Below, piece by piece: positions 36,430 through 48,172 of a stretch of DNA of 64,000 bases. The translations under genes were made by a program, and so were the position numbers. Source of the DNA: Fremontodendron californicum (Eukaryota > Streptophyta > Magnoliopsida > Malvales > Malvaceae); NCBI GenBank assembly GCA_030761205.1, contig JAULJL010000001.1, positions 42,325,645 through 42,389,644 of the forward strand. The letters are read 5' to 3'. The notes beneath the pieces were generated by a model. It had not been told where the DNA came from, did no database searches, and saw only the letters and a list, made by a program, of their open reading frames with translations. Positions within the stretch are counted from its first letter, which is position 1. Every line of letters starts with the position of its first letter.

Positions 36430-36600
36430 AATTTTAATAATAAAATTATCGTTTGAGTGAATTTAGATTTAATTTAATTGATTCATACCGTTAGTTTTAA
36501 AAACCGACATCCAGCAGATTTGGTATATAAATTTTAACATCTATAATCCTTTTTCCTATTCTCAAATTAGGATTTTTAAAAAAAAAAAAAAAAAAAAATT
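36430..36600 (+). repeat. Degenerate SINE copy with A tail
   Basis: Carries TTAATTTAATTGATTCATACC and the downstream ATCTATAATCC..TTTTTCCTATTCTC core, ending in a 19-base A run. It aligns by eye with the copy at 37800-37950. Confidence 0.5.
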
Positions 36601-37799
36601 ATCACTTGAGCCAATTGTTCAAGTGGTATAGTGGTAGACAGACAAGGATAATGTCTGATTATTTGCAAAAGAAGCAAATCTATTATTTGTAATAAAAAAA
36701 GGGTTGATTTACAGTAAAAATTTGATGAAGCAAGCGTGAGGGAATTGGGATGAAGATCGAAGAAGGGAACGACTAACAGGCATGTTTAATGTTATTGGAT
36801 ATTGATCAATAAATATCTTAATTTTGTGGTGTTGCGGATATATCATGTTCATGTGTATCAATATATAGCTTTCGAAATCGAGGTCTGAATGGGCCCAACC
36901 TCCATTGTAGTTAATAATCTTCATATTAGAAAGCTAACTAAGCCCCCATTATTTGGACCTTATTTTCTTTATATTCCTAAATCCAATAGATCTTGGGGCA
37001 TTTGGACCAAAAATAGTTTTATAGAGTAGTTGGTAAAAAACAGAGCAGATTCGTGTAAAATGGGTACTGATTTTCAATTGGGAGAAATGGGCCTAGAGGT
37101 AGTTGTGTGGGCACAATATGAATTTATAGCAAAGGCGGTGTTTCAAGTACAATTTTAAGCTAATGGGGGGTAAAAAAATAGCATCGCACATGGGCCATGG
37201 GGGCCATTTCATGATTTTTTAAGGTTAGTTACTTAGTAACAGTGGTAGTTTCTTTACAAACAAACAGTAAAAATGGTAATTAAAAAAAAAAAAAAACACT
37301 ATTGGAATTGGAAGGTAAATTAAACTATCCCACAGCTATCTAACAAATCACAAATTCACCAACCAACTTTATTAGAGTGGCTGAATTTCTTTCCCTTAAA
37401 TTGCTGGTGGGGCACTCAAAATTCAATTGCATGCTTACCATTTTATTGGGCTTGTTTTGGTTAAGAATCAACAATAAGAACTACTGTCTTTTCTTAGTAG
37501 ACATTGGGTTTTAGTGATTGATGAATGATGATTGATAGATTGGATATAGTTAAGTAGGGAAAAAAAAAATAAGAAGCTCCATTTTGAGTGCTTTTATTAG
37601 ACTTAAAGAAAAAGCCTATCAAAATTTATTGTATTCGTAGCTGTAATGAACCAAAAAAGAAACTTATAATTGAGGACTATGAAGATGCTGGACCACAACT
37701 TTGCCTCCTTTAATCCTAATTGCATCGGATTCCCTGAAGATAAAAGGATGGTAAAGTAATAAACTTTCATTCCTTAGCTAAATAATAGAAGCTAAATTG

Positions 37800-37950
37800 A
37801 ACTCAAACTTAATTTAATTGATTTATGTAAATCTAGTTACTTTTAAAAGTTGATATTTAATAAGTTTGAAGTTTGAATCTTGCTATCTACAATTTCTTTC
37901 TCTATCCCAAATTATAGCTTCTTTTGTAACAAAAAAAAAAAGAAAAAAAG
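37800..37950 (+). repeat. Degenerate SINE copy with A tail
   Basis: Carries TTAATTTAATTGATTTATG, AAGTTTGAAGTTTGAATCTT and CTATCTACAATTTCTTTCTC, then an A-rich tail. Same order of motifs as the copy at 36430-36600. Confidence 0.5.
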
Positions 37951-38794
37951 TTAAATTTGATCTGGTGTGATATAAACTTTAAAAATTGGAACATAACTTA
38001 GTTTTTTTTTTTTTGAGAGTTAAGGAGGCTACAGATCAAATGGACAAAAGCTGGGTCCCAAGTTGATACTGAAATCTTACAGATTAGGACATCCTAGGAC
38101 TGTATGGAACAACGAATATGACGGGTCTTTGCAAAGCTAAAATGGAAACAAAACCAAGGTGCATTGTGGATAGCAACCTCTCTATAATCAAGTAATGGAA
38201 ATATTATGCAAACATTAAATTACACTTTATTTTATGTTTGGCCACGTATATTAAAGCATATTAGTTCAATAATTCAATGAAAAATGTAGATAAAATTAAA
38301 ACCTTGTATCCTTCATTTCCCTCTTTTAGAAACACCCCAGTTAATAACCCATCAATCTCAATTTTCATTTTGCAACAATGTCAATTCAAAAGATTTATGG
38401 GGAAAAAATATACATAAAAATAAAAGTAGACAAAGGAAGAAATAAGAATATATACATTTTAAGAAATCCACTTCCCCAAGTCAGCAGTACATTGATTCAA
38501 GTTCCAACCAAGCTTTAGAAAGGAAGCCACAAAGGACTTCTTAGAGGTCTTGTTACCAAGTTCTGGATTATATCTACATATAACTACTCTACCAAAAACG
38601 AACCTCTATAGCTTGAAGAAAAATACTAACCTACTTAACACTTAACAGGGACCGGAAACATAAACAAGCCACGAATACATATGTTACATATATCACTACC
38701 GAGTACCGAGGGAAGAAGGCATTAGGATACCGAGTATCTGTTAGCGTTGACAACCAAACTCGAAAGCCAGTCTGATGATCATTTCTCCTCCAGG

Positions 38795-41700
38795 TCATTT
38801 GCAGACCGTCTTCAATCTCTTTGCAGCCTGAACAAATCCCACAATGACCTGCAGCTCATCCATTTGCTACACCAACAGAAAGCAATTTTATCATGTAATC
38901 AGAATTCGTCCCGGAACTGTCAAATCTCATTCTTATTCCTAAAGGAAGAGAAAAACTAAAAATACAACCGGCTTAATAAATGAAAACTTCTTGTCGTATC
39001 TACGAAATTTCAAGAAAATGTTTTCTACCAGTTAAACAAAGTTGGTACTTCCACTTTCAATTGAAGTTGTTAGTTTCACAGCTTTGGGAGAGAATGCAAT
39101 CAGGTGCACAGTAGACTGAAAGAACGAAAAAAAAAAATCTAAGAGAAGCTGTAGCATTTAAGTTACCTGTGACATGAAATGCCTCTGAACAACATCAACT
39201 AGTTGCTCTTTTGATGGATTGGGGATGGCATCCACCTAGCAATAGCAAAAGCAATGACATTTTAAACATTCTTTTTCTTTAATTATAAATGTGCTACAGG
39301 CAGTGCTGGTAATTCTATTTAATGTTTCTCAATAAAGAACTTACAAGATTGAAGTGTCGCCAATACCTCCATAAAGCAGCCATCTCTAGTTTGCTGAGGT
39401 CAACTTTCTATAGGGGAGATATTATGAAAAAATAAACACAAATTAAGCAAAGAATAGATAGCTAACATATTTTTGCAATACCTTATTATTGGCAATAGGC
39501 AAAAACGAAAACTATATAAAAACCAAATATAGAGTTTTAAAAATTATATACCGTGGACCCACGGGGTGTGGAAATAGAACCCTTAGAATGCGAGTCACAG
39601 GAAAGAGACCTGCTCATAGTCTTGTGAGAAGACCCAGTCGATTTATGTGTTTTATGCCTCGATCTGTGGGACTTTTGAGTGTCATCAGATGCTGGAAATT
39701 GAGGGATAGAACAAGCAGGATTAAAATAAAATAAAAAGTGTGGTGGGACCAATAAAAAGATAAAGAAATGAGAGACAATGGAGCTTTTAGAAATAGTGAA
39801 AGTTAAAGGTGAAGACACAATGGATCCTATGTACCAACCTCAACTACTTTTCATTAGAGAAAATTATCATCCAAAATCACAATATCAAAAGTATTAAAGT
39901 GTTAGAATAGTTAATCACAACATTAAGTATTATTAGATATCAAAAGCCATTAAGGATTATAGCACTCCCCCTCCCAAGACATAGCAACTGAGCAGCACAA
40001 TATTTTATAGTACCCTAAAGTCAGCACAAGTAAAAGAAATATCTTTTCTACTGGTGAAAATTTGAAGAAAAAAAAAAATCACATATGAACGAAAAGTTCA
40101 TAGAGAAAAGACAATTTAGACTCAAATAACTAACCCCCTCTTGAAGATTGTTTTTGGATTGAAACAGCATAAGAGTTCAACCTTATAAAATTTGTGAGGA
40201 ATATACAATTTTTGAAATAAAGAAATAAAAAAACAAACTCACCCATGTCTGATCCATTCCACTGCATGTTTCCGAATTCAAGGTCGTCATCTTCTTCATT
40301 ACCAGTAGGAGCTTCAATCACGCTGAGGGCATTTCTCTGTAGCTTTACTTCTATGCCATTCGTAAGAACCTGTGATTTTATTAATTAGACAAACAAATAT
40401 CACTATCAGCTACAAAGTAAATGCCTAATATACTAATATGCTCCAATAAGTGGGATGCACATGGAGATAAATTTTCAAATTTTTGGCAAGAAATTATAGA
40501 TGGAGAAGAGAGATGAGATGAAAAGACTACTCTAATTTTAACAAAATAATTAAATACCAACTACCAAACCAAAATAAATTAGAAATATACGGTTATGATA
40601 AATAATCAGTTAGAATTAACATTGTCAAATTGTCTTTCCATCCACTAGCTCATCTAGGGTTCAAAAAATAACAAAAATCAAACACACACATGTCTACAAC
40701 CCATATAGCTCAAGGAGAAATCTACGAATTTGTCAAAACAAATCAGCAGTACAAGAAAAAAGTAGAACATTAATTGAAAGAAGAAAAAAAACAGCTCTAT
40801 CTTTTCAGATTAGCAACAGGTGGAAACAATTGCGATTGAATCAAAGTATGATGATTTCCACCAAAGCCATGAATTAATCACATATTAGATCATGCAATCC
40901 ACAGATGGAAGTCACAGAAACTGCAAAGGCAAAGAACAGAAAAGGGGGGCAAATTTTCTTAAAAACCAAGAAAGCAAAGTCAAGTTTAGAAATGATTGCA
41001 AGTTTTGAATAGCTGAAGAGCAGCTAATTGACATCCAGGCAGAACCAAGATCAGAATTCAGAATATAAAATATGGGTTTCTTATTGAGAAACATTCCAAA
41101 ATCAATTCCAACAAGATCCCGAGAATAACCAAATCATGCAATGGAAAGAAAAAAAAAAAAGTAATCCCAAAATAAAGATAAATTCCTAGTAAATTTAATA
41201 AAAAGAAAAGATTATAAAGCAATGCTTTAGAGTAGATTTCGAACACTAAGAAAGTACAATAAAAAGAAGACTAAATAAACCCCAAAAAATCAAGATTCAT
41301 TGTAGAAATGCCAGAATAACATCATACATTAGCTAAAACACTTCAAAATACCAGATCCATTGACAGACACTTACATGCAATCAAAACCCACATCCAAAAC
41401 CTCAAATTTGCAACTTGTGACCAATAAAAAAACCATTACTTTTATTAGACAGAGTGATAGGTATCAAAATTCAAGCAAATTTAGACAAGAAAAAGCTAAA
41501 TTTGCAGTTTTATTCAAAAATAAATCTTATAAAACAGGACATGCAATTGCTATTACAGAGAAAAAGATTCAATGCAGAAATCACAAAAAAAAAGAAAAAA
41601 GAAGAAGATATAAATCAATGAAGTAAAACCAAAAGGTTTACTTGATAATAGCAAACATTTACCTTATTAAAACCTCAAATTTAATCCACATTACCTTGAA

Positions 41701-42033
41701 AAAAATCAAATTTGAATTCCCTCAAAACTTGAAGAAAATATCCACATTATAAACCAAAAAAATCAAGAGCAAACCAATTCTCAGATAAAACCCCATTTCC
41801 ACCAAAACTGAAAAAATCCAAAGAATTACCAGCCAATGCCACCCGCCAAGTCCAACAGCCTTCTTGACCACGCCTTGAAGACCAACGAGCACCGATTTAG
41901 TCCGGTTATTCCCAGTGACAACCACCTTAGTATGACGTGGCAACACCGAGAGCTCTTCTTCACTACTGTCTCCGCAGCTCTGTAACTGTGTGAAACCACC
42001 GCCATTAACGGAACTCTCCATTGCCTCCAACAT
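38795..42033 (-). CDS. SAP30-like Sin3-binding protein (AFR1/AFR2 type)
   Basis: Six coding exons, high to low: 42033-41830, 40369-40243, 39691-39552, 39407-39345, 39235-39167 and 38866-38795. They join in frame to 224 residues. The N-terminal half contains the conserved TKVVVTGNNRTKSVLVGLQG and GLGGWHWL, followed by a Ser/Lys-rich linker. The C-terminal part, starting VDLSKLEMAALWRYW and running to the end, is the SAP30 Sin3-binding domain. In Arabidopsis AFR1 and AFR2 act with the histone deacetylase HDA9 or Sin3-type complexes to repress FT and other genes (family knowledge). The start at 42033 gives MLEAMESS; a second ATG follows four codons later. The 5' leader has a GA/CT repeat at 42259-42280. 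The C-terminus ends KTVCK followed by TGA. Confidence 0.93.
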
Positions 42034-42249
42034 ATTTTTTTCCAACAAAAAAAAAATTCCCAACTCAGTGAGTCAATCAGGTGGGTCAAACTCGGTGGAA
42101 TTCGGAAGCGTTAAGGATCAAATTGCATTGGATCGGAAGATCATGCATTGGTGAATACGTATACGGAATTTTCGTAAGCAAAAGAGAGATAAATTAAGGA
42201 GAAATATTGGAATTTTGTGGAGAGAAAAAACACAGTTAAGAAAGAAAAA

Positions 42250-42258
<9 letters not shown>

Positions 42259-42280
<22 letters not shown>
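42259..42280. repeat. (GA)11 repeat in the AFR 5' leader
   Basis: The plus strand reads GA, so the transcript strand reads CT. Such CT runs are common in plant leaders and core promoters. It lies about 230 bases upstream of the AFR start codon. Confidence 0.85.
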
Positions 42281-44306
42281 AAATAAAACCAGAGTGTTTT
42301 TCTTAGTGAGAGAAAGATGAGAGTGACTGGTATTTGTTTATTGGGTGGTGTCGCTATGAATCCCGACGACTCAAAATGGACCAATCATAAAATGCCACGT
42401 AAGATTGTAAGAGTGTTTTCGTTAATCATGCTCTACAGAGAGGAAGAGAGAGAAAAATGCTTGTTTGCGGCATGCTTCGAATACCACTAGCGGTTTTTTT
42501 TTTGTTTTTTATTTTTTACTAAGGAGCGGTTTTGTTTGAGGGGGTTGACTGTTTGACTAGTGGTAAAAATGGACTTTGTGATTGTGGGTATGGTGAAATA
42601 ACAGTCTTGCCCTTATTTCACATTTCAAACTTTTGCTTTTTTGAACATACAAATTAAAATTATTATTGTTCTTTTTTTTTTAATTCGGACAGGATTTATC
42701 CAATGGAAATCCTTATGGTGTTGGATTAATTGGACTTCACTTAGGTACTAAGGAAATAAAACTTTAAAAAATGACTTTTGGTTATGGAAGCACATGGGAA
42801 GAGTATAAATTCTTCTATTAAAATCATTATTTATTGAATAATGCTACAAGTAGATTCGGTAAATTTTAATACGATATAAAAATACGACACGATTAATAAA
42901 CATAAAAAATAATATAATAAAAATAATACATCTAATAAATATAAAATAATATAATAAATAAAACACGTTTAATACAGCTTTACACAAAAGAAAAATCAGA
43001 ATTGTTATTACAACAAGTCCAACGACACGAGAGAAACGTAACGGAAAACGGAAATTCATAAGCGGGACCCACTTGACGGGGAAGGCGCTACCTGGCGTCG
43101 GTGTTGTCTTATCCGGCGATCAGCATGGGATAGGCCTCCTTTCCTCGCTCACTCACTTCACTTGAGAAAAACAACAAAAAGAAGATTAAAAAGCTTAATT
43201 AAAATTTAAAAATAAATAATGAAAAATCTTAAATAAAAAAAAAAAGCCTTTTCTTCATGTCACCTGATTTTCCCGCCATAACGGGTCCTTCACATCCGTT
43301 GATTCAAGATGAGAAGTACCACTACAATCAGATCATTTCGGCGTCAAGCTAACCGTCCGATTGAAAAGTTTGATTTAGTATTAAAGAAAAATATATAAAT
43401 TAAAAAAAGTGTTAGTAGCAAGCAATACACGGTCGTAAAAGAAAAGTCAAAAGTAGACTCCTCGGAGGAAAAAAAAAATGGGCACAAAGACCAAATCAAA
43501 CAATTATTATTCTATGTCCAAACACTTAATCAGAGCCGTTGATTTTTGGATCAGAATTTGATGTATTGTTTGATCCGACTGTGATTATTGTAGGCATTGA
43601 AGCACTGAATTGGTTCAAACGAGTGAAGAAAATAAGATTAAATTAATGGTGGTCTAATAATGGAGTGTAATCAAATCAGACAATAGTGGAGGGAGTGGCA
43701 GAATTTTTTGACTAAATGATTTTGCAGTGGAATTGGGCAATTGGCTATGGGAAGGACTTTGTTCTTTTGCTAAATATAGATTATTGTTTTTTTGTCTTCA
43801 TTCAGCGACAGTATATTTTATCAGCAGGTGTTGGTACGGTACGATATAATATTAATATGATTTTGTTAATGAATATTTTAAAAATATTTTTTAAAATTAT
43901 TATATATAATAATATATTTATTTAATATATTAAAATAATGAATAAAATATATCAATTATTACATATACTGATTTATACCAGTTCATATTGATTTATAAGA
44001 AGAGTCACCAATGTTTTTTTCAGAACTGAGGAAGAAGCATATATATCCTTTTATTTAATAAAAAGAAAATAATTCAAGAGAGCTAAAAAATAAAATAAAG
44101 TTCTTATTTGTTTTAAAACTAGAACACCCATATTAAATAAATAATATAAAAGTTATAAGGATAAAATCATTTTTATTCTATTTTCTTTCCTCTTAATTTT
44201 TAACTCTGTCAAACAATGTATATAAAGAAAACATATTTTTAACCTATTTTTCCATCTTTCTTATCAAATAAATCAAGGAAAGGAAATATTATATTTTTTT
44301 TCTTTC

Positions 44307-44311
44307 CATTT
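44307..44311. repeat. Target-site duplication, left copy (CATTT)
   Basis: CATTT directly precedes the solo LTR and is repeated at 45287-45291 directly after it, the 5-bp duplication expected of LTR retrotransposon integration. Confidence 0.85.
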
Positions 44312-45286
44312 TGTAGACACTCGTTTTTGGTCAATAACATTTTATGCAGGAACAAATCTTATATGCAGCGGGCTTTAGTAATAGTCTCCCTGTCAGCAGC
44401 GCTCTTGGCACGTCGCTTGGCACGTCACTTGGCACGTCTCTTGGCACGTCGCTTGGCACGTCGTTCGGCAAGTCTCTTGGCACGTCGCTTGGCACGTCGC
44501 TTGGCACGTCTCTTGGCACGTCGCTTGGCACGTCGTTCGGCAAGTCTCTTGGCACGTCGCTTGGCACGTCGCTTGGCACGTCTCTTGGCACGTCGCTTGG
44601 CACGTCGCTTCTTGGTAGCAGGACTTCCTGCAGTAATACACAACTACATGAAGACTGTGGAGCTAACCCGGGAAGGTTGGCAGGATTCTTGAGTTTGCTC
44701 CACTCTTGGGATGTCTTGGAGAGCATGGCTTGGAGGCTCAGATATGGAGATTGTTAAGAAGTTCGCTTCTTAACCTTTCCCTGGAACACAAGTGCTTCCC
44801 TATCCCGCTGAACAGACAGTGCATTCTCAGGCGTGCTGTCAGTAGCCTTCATTCACTACATGTGACTGAAACACTTCTCTTAATGTAACCTCCCATAACT
44901 GGCATTTCTCCTACTATCATATATAACCTCTCCACCACCCATGATTGAGAAGAAGTTTATATAAAATAACTTCCCACTCTGTTAATAATTTCTCCTGATA
45001 ACCTCTTTGAAGAGGCTATAAATAGAAGCTCAAATGCTTCATTTAGGATCTTTTGGCCATTTGACAAACTTTCTGACGTTAAGAATTTTCTGCAACATTT
45101 TCTCTGCAATTTCTACAACCACCATACTTTCCACCATCCTCAGCCACCTACAGCCTTCATCACCACCACCTGCCACCGCACTTGTTCTCCAGGGTCTGCT
45201 CCAATCTTCCTCTCCGCCATCTCTCTACGATATCTCGTTTTACTGGTTTGCAACGTTTCCTCACCCGATCAAAAACACCCTCTACA
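44312..45286 (+). mobile_element. Solo LTR of an LTR retrotransposon, copy 1 (975 bp)
   Basis: Begins TGTAGACACTCG and ends CCCTCTACA (TG..CA), flanked by the perfect 5-bp duplication CATTT. It contains a TATA box in GGCTATAAATAG near 45013-45025, as expected for the U3/R promoter. A related 879-bp copy lies inverted at 49835-50713. No primer-binding site, gag-pol or second LTR adjoins it, so it is a solo LTR left by unequal recombination. Overlapping open frames on both strands come from the internal 12-bp repeat and are not genes. Confidence 0.9.
44402..44605. repeat. 12-bp minisatellite with 72-bp higher-order periodicity
   Basis: Seventeen tandem 12-mers of the form CKCTTGGCACGT lie inside the solo LTR. 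Every sixth unit is the variant CGTTCGGCAAGT, giving about three 72-bp blocks; the second and third are identical as far as they go. The period is a multiple of three, so all frames stay open. Confidence 0.93.
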
Positions 45287-45524
45287 CATTTATATTTTCA
45301 GCTTTAATTCTAGACTTTAAAACCAGAAATTTATTACCATAGCTTCAAATACAAAATAAAAATAAGTATATAAATATATTGATGTGTTTTTTGTACATAT
45401 AGAAGACGAGATATGTGCAGATAAAGCCTAAAAGGATACTTTGTAAAATGAATGGGGAAGTGAAACAGAGAAGGATCAAAATATTTGGAAAATTAGGAGG
45501 GGAGGATACAAGGAAAGGGATTAA

Positions 45525-46015
45525 GGATGGCAATGGATAGTGCGGATTCAAGATATTTGTAATTATTCAATCCGTTTTTTGCTGATTCGAATAAAATGCG
45601 GATTTAAATATCATAATTACTATTCGCAGTGGATTCGGAACGGATGTGGATATGAAATCTCGAATATCCATTATTCGAATCTGTATTACTTATGCGGATA
45701 ACGGATTCAGATATCCGAATCTGCTATCCAAATCTGCTTACTTTTGCGGATTCGGATATCCGAATCTATTATCCGTTTATTTAAGTCTAAAATTAATTTT
45801 TATTTTATATTTTATATTTATATTTATATTTTGTACTTATTGAATTCGGATATTTAAAGAATTCGGATATCCAACGAATAATGTTATTTAATTCGAATTC
45901 GAATAATAATATTCGAATTTAATGCAGATAATAAACGAATTTAAATTTTAAAATAATTTTATAAATTTAAATTCAAATATTAAATATATATATATATTTA
46001 ATCCGCTACTATCCA
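45525..46015. mobile_element. CGGAT-rich non-autonomous element, copy 2
   Basis: Starts GGATGGCAATGGATAGTGCGG and ends AATCCGCTACTATCCAT, giving an inverted terminal match ATGGATAGT(A)GCGGATT. The same 18-bp palindrome as in copy 1 is at 45749-45766. The hAT-like start is suggestive, but no 8-bp duplication could be read. Confidence 0.65.
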
Positions 46016-47560
46016 TGAAATGGATAAATGGGAAATGGAAGCAAAGAGCATATGATAAGAGGCATGAATTGATAGCAAAAGCAGACCACATTGCGGCTCC
46101 ACCCCATCTAACTGCTACAAGACTACTACCCAGTACCAACCTGGACCAGATTCTTTTCCTTGAGTATTTATGAGTCGGATCTACTTTGGATTGGAATAAA
46201 TTTTTTTTTTGTTAGTTTAAATTTGAGCCAAATTAAGATTGAAAGTTTATTTTATTATTAAAATATAAAAAAATATATTTATAATTCTATTTAAATAAAA
46301 TATATTTTTTTATTTAATAAGTAATAAGTAATTTGAGTCGAACTATTAAAAATTTATCTCATGATTGATTTAAATTAAATCGAATTTGTTAAATCGAACG
46401 GATAATTTCACTCTTAAACAAATTTATTTTTCCAATGAACAAATAAAAAGTCAAAGCAAAATATATTCAATTAATCTGCATTGTCTCGCAAAGCAAAGCC
46501 TTTAAAAAAAAAAATTCCCTTTTTTAATTTATAGTAATATATAATTAAAAATTCGCAAGGATTGAATTTCTTTTTGTTTTTTGTTTGTAAAAGATATTCC
46601 ACGCAGTGCGCAGGGGCCACTAATACGAAGAGAAATCATAAATCGTGCATATGGACCAGGGTATGCTCCTTATTATACATACAATCACCATTTGCAGTAC
46701 CCTCGTTAAAAAGTTATTGCTTTTTTCATTTTGCATTAGTTACTTTTAAAATATATATATATTTTACATTAGTACTAGATTACATGATTTGACTTAAATG
46801 TTTTTTTTAAAGGTTTTTAAGTCGTAGGAGAATAGTTTGAAAAAAATCAATCGGAAAAAAAAAAGTAGGATTTATCAAAGAATAACAAACAATTAAATTT
46901 AGACTTAAAATGAAATTGATAGAGGTCTAGAGTTCACAAGATTTTAGTAGATGCATTCTCGAGGTGGAGAGAGGTAGCTTTGAGTTTTGAACTTTTATGA
47001 TTATAGTAAAAGCTAGAGAGGAATAATTTAAGCAGACATGTGGCTGGGTTTGGAGGGATAAATGAGGTGAATTAGTCATGTCTAGTTTTTCTAAGTTTTA
47101 TAATTGTTGATAGGCTGCTGCTGCTAGTTGGGTTTATTTAGGATAAGCTTTGATATAATGTAATATAAAGATTTTTAAAGCGGTCGTTGGGGTTTACTTA
47201 CTTAACCAGCCCCATTAAGTTTCCGTAGCTACCCAAAACCCATTTTTATAGCATTTGATCAAGTATTGAGGAGTCATTTGCTTGAATATGTGGGGGAAAT
47301 AAGATTTGATTAGTTGCTAAATGTTAGGATAAATGGACCACCTAGAAGCTTTTTCATAGAAAGTAATTGATGCCTATCGGGCCTTTGGAAAAAAGTTCAT
47401 AGATCATGGCTCCATTACCCTACTTATTTACCTAATATGCTGCTCTTAAGTAGGAGTAGGCCATTTTGGAATCCCTACAGCCCTTTAGGCTTGAACAATG
47501 CCTGTTGTAGCTGAAACCCAAGCTGATCTATATATGAGTAAATATCTGCCGTTTTATATT

Positions 47561-47789
47561 TGTATGAATTTTGACGAATTAATAATTTATGTTATATAAA
47601 TTTTGATATGTTCATATCGTGTCTTATTATCTTTTTCGTGTCGTATTTTAATTATTTTTTTCATTTCATATTCGTGTGAATTTTGACGAATTAATAATTT
47701 ATGTTATATAAATTTTAACATGTTCATATCGTGTCATATTATTTTTTTCGTGTCGTGTTTTAATTATTTTTTTTATTTCATATTCGTGT
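47561..47789. repeat. 112-bp tandem duplication in a degenerate MITE-like sequence
   Basis: GAATTTTGACGAATTAATAA begins at 47566 and again at 47678. The repeated block carries TTCGTGTCGT/TTTTAATTATTT words also seen near 15535-15690 and 57335-57515, which suggests a dispersed family. Confidence 0.75.
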
Positions 47790-48172
47790 CGTGTCCAATA
47801 TTACGAGGTATATCAACAAGCTTTTGGGGGAAGAAAGTCTCCTAATCACCTGACTTGAAACTAAAAGTGTCAGATAAAAGAGTACACACTAACATTTTGG
47901 TTTAGAAGTCAGTTTAAAATGTCAACTGTGTGAGGATTCAAAGGAATGATTGGAAGTAATGTTAAGGCTATTTTATTTATGATCCTTTGAATAAAAATTT
48001 CATTAATTCGTCTAAGCCCTGACCTTGAAGGAGCTGATACAAAACAGTTAATCTACACAAATATGATAGTAATTCACTAGCTTGTAAGTGCTAGATGAGA
48101 TAATTAATCTGCCAATTTATGTGATACTAATTTACTATCTTACAAATGCCATATCGTGTGAAAAAGAAGTAT

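Larger units (their letters stand above)
28620..38460. other. Ten-kilobase gene desert
   Basis: No gene recognised on either strand; open frames are short and AT-biased. Contents seen: a MULE-type MITE (31494-32064), degenerate SINE copies near 33070, 36465 and 37805, a hAT-like MITE (about 33552-33810), a 63-bp tandem duplication (35851-35976), a TIR element (35986-36361) and a TA microsatellite (36371-36398). Confidence 0.55.
42390..48172. other. Repeat-rich spacer between AFR and NAC genes
   Basis: No gene recognised. It holds a solo LTR (44312-45286), the second CGGAT-rich element (about 45525-46015) and a 112-bp tandem duplication (47561-47789). The interval 43080-44300 shows nothing beyond AT-rich sequence, and 46020-47560 likewise. 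Confidence 0.55.

Noticed and set aside
42118..42384. 88-codon open frame upstream of the AFR gene
   Set aside because: Lies in the AFR leader, with low-complexity Leu/Phe from the CT repeat; no independent evidence for translation.
44402..44605. CRISPR-like regular repeats
   Set aside because: Repeats are contiguous 12-mers with no spacers, inside an LTR of a plant genome.
44327..44757. Overlapping open frames of 80-137 codons on both strands with GTSL, ARRL or DVPS repeats
   Set aside because: They all come from the 12-bp minisatellite within the LTR, whose period keeps every frame open; no start context or family match.
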